From Bin5 sp965242905 (lineage in GTDB: Bacteria > Chloroflexota > Anaerolineae > Caldilineales > Caldilineaceae), in the NCBI GenBank assembly GCA_965242905.1, contig CBDETM010000002.1, positions 1,240,001 to 1,304,000 of the forward strand: a DNA stretch of 64,000 nucleotides. The letters are read 5' to 3'. Of this stretch, positions 62,103 to 64,000 are shown piece by piece. The notes below the pieces were generated by a model. That model saw only the letters and a list, made by a program, of their open reading frames with translations, ran no database searches and had not been told where the DNA came from. A program made the translations under genes and the position numbers. Positions within the stretch are counted from its first letter, which is position 1. Each line of letters opens with the position of its first letter.

Positions 62103-63083
62103 TTATTCGGCGCGGTTGGTCAGGTGGATGAGGCCGTCGCCGGCGAGGACGCGGTGGACGCCGCGGCGCATGATGACGATGCCGTCTGTCTCGGCGTGGA
62201 GTTCGGCCAGGACGGTGCCGAGGGGGTCGTGGATGGTGCCGACGAGCTGGCCTGTTTGGACTTCCTGCAGGAGTTCGACGCGGGGGCGGAAGAAACCGGC
62301 CATGGGGGCGGACATGACTTCGTCCATGTTGCCGTCGCCGAGGAGGTGCTCGGCGGGTGGTGCAGGGGCGGGTTCGCCTGCGAGCATGTCGAGGTGGTGC
62401 ATGACGTTGAGGACGCCGTGGGTGAAGCAGTCGACGTCTTCGGGGCGGGCGCGGCCGGCGCCGGCGGCTTCGGTGTAGAGGCAGGGCACGCCGAGGTCGG
62501 TGGCCGCGGAGATGCTACGGCCGGGGGGCACGGGCGGTGGATGGCCCCAAAGTACGGGCGCGCCGAAGACACGGGCTCCGGCGAGGGAGCGACGGCCAAC
62601 GTCATCATCGCTGTGGACATAGCCAGCCAGGGTGGGGATGTCGCCGACGATTCCGGCGCTGTGGAGGTCGATGAAGAAGTCGGCGGCGCTGAGGAATTTG
62701 TGCGTCAGCCAGTAGGCGATCTGTTCGGTGAGGGTGCCGGTCTGGGAGCCGGGGAAGACGCGTGCCAGGTTGAGCCCGTCGATGGGGCTGTTGCGGGTGG
62801 CGGTGGCGTAGGCGGCCATGTTGCAGACGGGAACCATGAGGAGTGTGCCGCGTAGTTGGTGCGGGTTGACCTGTTCGGCGATGCGGGGGATGGCTTCGAC
62901 GCCTTCGTACTCGTCGCCGTGGACGCCGGCGGTCACGACCAGGGTGGGTCCCGGTTCGGAGCCGGTGACGGTGAGTAGGGGAAGCTGCCACCAGCCGCCT
63001 TCGACGCGCTGGGAGATGTTCAGCCAGCTGGCGGATTTTGTTCCTCGTTCCAGGTTGGTCACATCCAAATCTGATATGTGCAT
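62103..63083 (-). CDS. Succinylglutamate desuccinylase/aspartoacylase family protein
   Basis: A 326-aa zinc amidohydrolase. ATG 63083 is preceded by AAAGGAGA. Zinc ligands are His55 and Glu58 (GVHGDEYEG) and His141 (DLHSAG), with RNSPIDGLNLARVFPG before it. The C-terminal domain begins around MSAPMAGFFRPRVEL. It hydrolyses an N-acyl amino acid or similar amide. The pairing with a gamma-glutamyltransferase on the facing strand suggests processing of acylated amino acids; that is inference. Confidence 0.92.
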   Translation of the reverse strand: MHISDLDVTNLERGTKSASWLNISQRVEGGWWQLPLLTVTGSEPGPTLVVTAGVHGDEYEGVEAIPRIAEQVNPHQLRGTLLMVPVCNMAAYATATRNSPIDGLNLARVFPGSQTGTLTEQIAYWLTHKFLSAADFFIDLHSAGIVGDIPTLAGYVHSDDDVGRRSLAGARVFGAPVLWGHPPPVPPGRSISAATDLGVPCLYTEAAGAGRARPEDVDCFTHGVLNVMHHLDMLAGEPAPAPPAEHLLGDGNMDEVMSAPMAGFFRPRVELLQEVQTGQLVGTIHDPLGTVLAELHAETDGIVIMRRGVHRVLAGDGLIHLTNRAE

Positions 63084-63130
63084 ATTGATCTCCTTTCGTG
63101 AGCGCCGCTTACTGGGTCGGCTGACGCCGT

Positions 63131-64000
63131 TCACTCGCGGAACTGAATCGAGTAGAGGTCGGCGTCTTTGAGGGCGAAGCGGAGGCGGACGGGTCGGCCT
63201 GACAGTGCGCTGAGGTCGTTGCCGCCGGCCCAGTTGGCTGTGCGGTCGATGGCGTCGCCGAAGAGTTCGTCGCTGTCGTCGAGGGAGAAGCCGGGGACCG
63301 GGATGCCCTCGTGGTCCTGGATTTCGACGCGCAGGCTGCCGGCGGCGGAGGTGGCGAAGTTGAGAACGAGATTGCGGCCTGAGAAGACCAGCGGTTTTGT
63401 GAGGCAGGCGCCGCCGGAGAGGGGTGCGCGGAGGGAGACGAAGCCGTCGATGCGGGTGGTATAGCGGCGCACGTTCATGCTGGGGCCGGTCCAATAGCCT
63501 TCGACGACGTAGAGGGAGAGCTCGGGCGGGGCGCCAGGCGAATCGGCCTCGGTCTCGATGAGGCCCCAGGCGATGCTGTTGTCGCTGTAGACCCAGCTGT
63601 CTACGACATTGGGGCCGGGGCGGATGTATGCCTCTCCCCAGCGCTTGAAGTTTTCACCGTCGCGGCTGGACATGAAGAGCCCGTCCGTAACCACGGAGCC
63701 GTAGCGGGGATGAGCGGCGCTGCGCTCCCGGCGGTACTCGAGGCCGGGGAGGTTGTCGGTCTGCGATACCCAGCCTCTGTCGATGTAGCGCGTGGGGAAG
63801 CCGAAGAATATGTGGGGCGCGCGCGGGTAGGGCCGGATCTGGTTGGTGTAGAGTGGTTGTTCGGGGCTGTCGCCGTAGTCGAGCCACTTAGGCTGGGACC
63901 AGTTGAGAAAGTCGGGGGAGGTAGCGGTCTTGATGCCGCGCACGCCGTGGGGCGCGCCGCCCTGAAAGTCGCGGAAATAGGCCCGGTATTCGCCGCGGTA
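63131..64000 (-). CDS. Five-bladed beta-propeller glycosidase-like protein, partial
   Basis: The minus-strand frame is open to the edge of the window (289 visible residues; the start is beyond base 64000). It has the GH32/43/68-like pattern TATSPDFLNWSQPKWL, then HIFFGFPTRYIDRGW and DGLFMSSRDGENFKRWGEAY. A C-terminal beta-sandwich-like domain follows (GNDLSALSGRPVRLRFALKDADLYSIQF). It would bind or hydrolyse a carbohydrate; catalytic acids cannot be assigned from the part seen. It is 47 bases upstream of the desuccinylase-like gene and probably cotranscribed. Confidence 0.85.
   Translation of the reverse strand, partial: YRGEYRAYFRDFQGGAPHGVRGIKTATSPDFLNWSQPKWLDYGDSPEQPLYTNQIRPYPRAPHIFFGFPTRYIDRGWVSQTDNLPGLEYRRERSAAHPRYGSVVTDGLFMSSRDGENFKRWGEAYIRPGPNVVDSWVYSDNSIAWGLIETEADSPGAPPELSLYVVEGYWTGPSMNVRRYTTRIDGFVSLRAPLSGGACLTKPLVFSGRNLVLNFATSAAGSLRVEIQDHEGIPVPGFSLDDSDELFGDAIDRTANWAGGNDLSALSGRPVRLRFALKDADLYSIQFRE

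Overview
The window is high-GC bacterial chromosome with no rRNA or tRNA gene that I could recognise. Gene content suggests a heterotrophic member of the Chloroflexota, perhaps Caldilineaceae-like. This rests on many ABC-free, TRAP-fed acid-sugar genes, repeated sulfatase, enolase-superfamily and Gfo/Idh genes, a LexA with a Gram-positive-like operator, and large families of short palindromic repeats. The taxonomic call is an inference, not a demonstrated result.

Layout. 0-10 kb: end of a TRAP large permease, two tandem homologous TRAP solute-binding proteins, an SDR, a sugar isomerase-like protein, a ferredoxin, glycerate 2-kinase, an NHL-repeat protein and a zinc dehydrogenase. Together they look like an uptake and catabolic set for a carboxylate or acid sugar ending at 2-phosphoglycerate. 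10-17 kb: a HEPN/MNT pair, lexA, a beta-CASP nuclease, an isomerase-like protein and a thiosulfate/mercaptopyruvate sulfurtransferase, separated by repeat-filled gaps. 17-34 kb: an accessory island. It holds two small membrane-protein genes, a mosaic of IS3-family remnants carrying two ORF-less group II introns, a type I restriction-modification locus with an unrecognised gene embedded between hsdS and hsdM, an intact IS3-family element inserted into an IS1595-type gene, two membrane proteins (one distantly YhfC-like) and a decayed second IS3-family element.

34-39 kb: an array of eight ~70-bp palindromic repeats, a leucine-rich-repeat protein gene broken by one in-frame stop, and an orphan phage-like gene. 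39-45 kb: lutABC-type lactate oxidation genes, an M24 peptidase and three tandem ssb paralogues. The ssb promoter carries a LexA-like operator matching two sites upstream of lexA. 45-64 kb: a second catabolic region with two enolase-superfamily dehydratases/racemases, two Gfo/Idh dehydrogenases, an SDR, two FGly sulfatases, a DapA-type aldolase, a Rieske protein, a zinc-independent MDR protein, gamma-glutamyltransferase, a succinylglutamate desuccinylase-like protein and a beta-propeller protein running off the window. Three tandem small membrane-protein paralogues lie inside it. The sulfatases, dehydratases and aldolase suggest use of sulfated or oxidised sugars.

The strongest candidates for something undescribed are the 662-nt intron pair sitting at one fixed site in the leader of an IS3-family element (the intact third copy has the empty site), and the embedded 386-aa gene in the restriction-modification operon.
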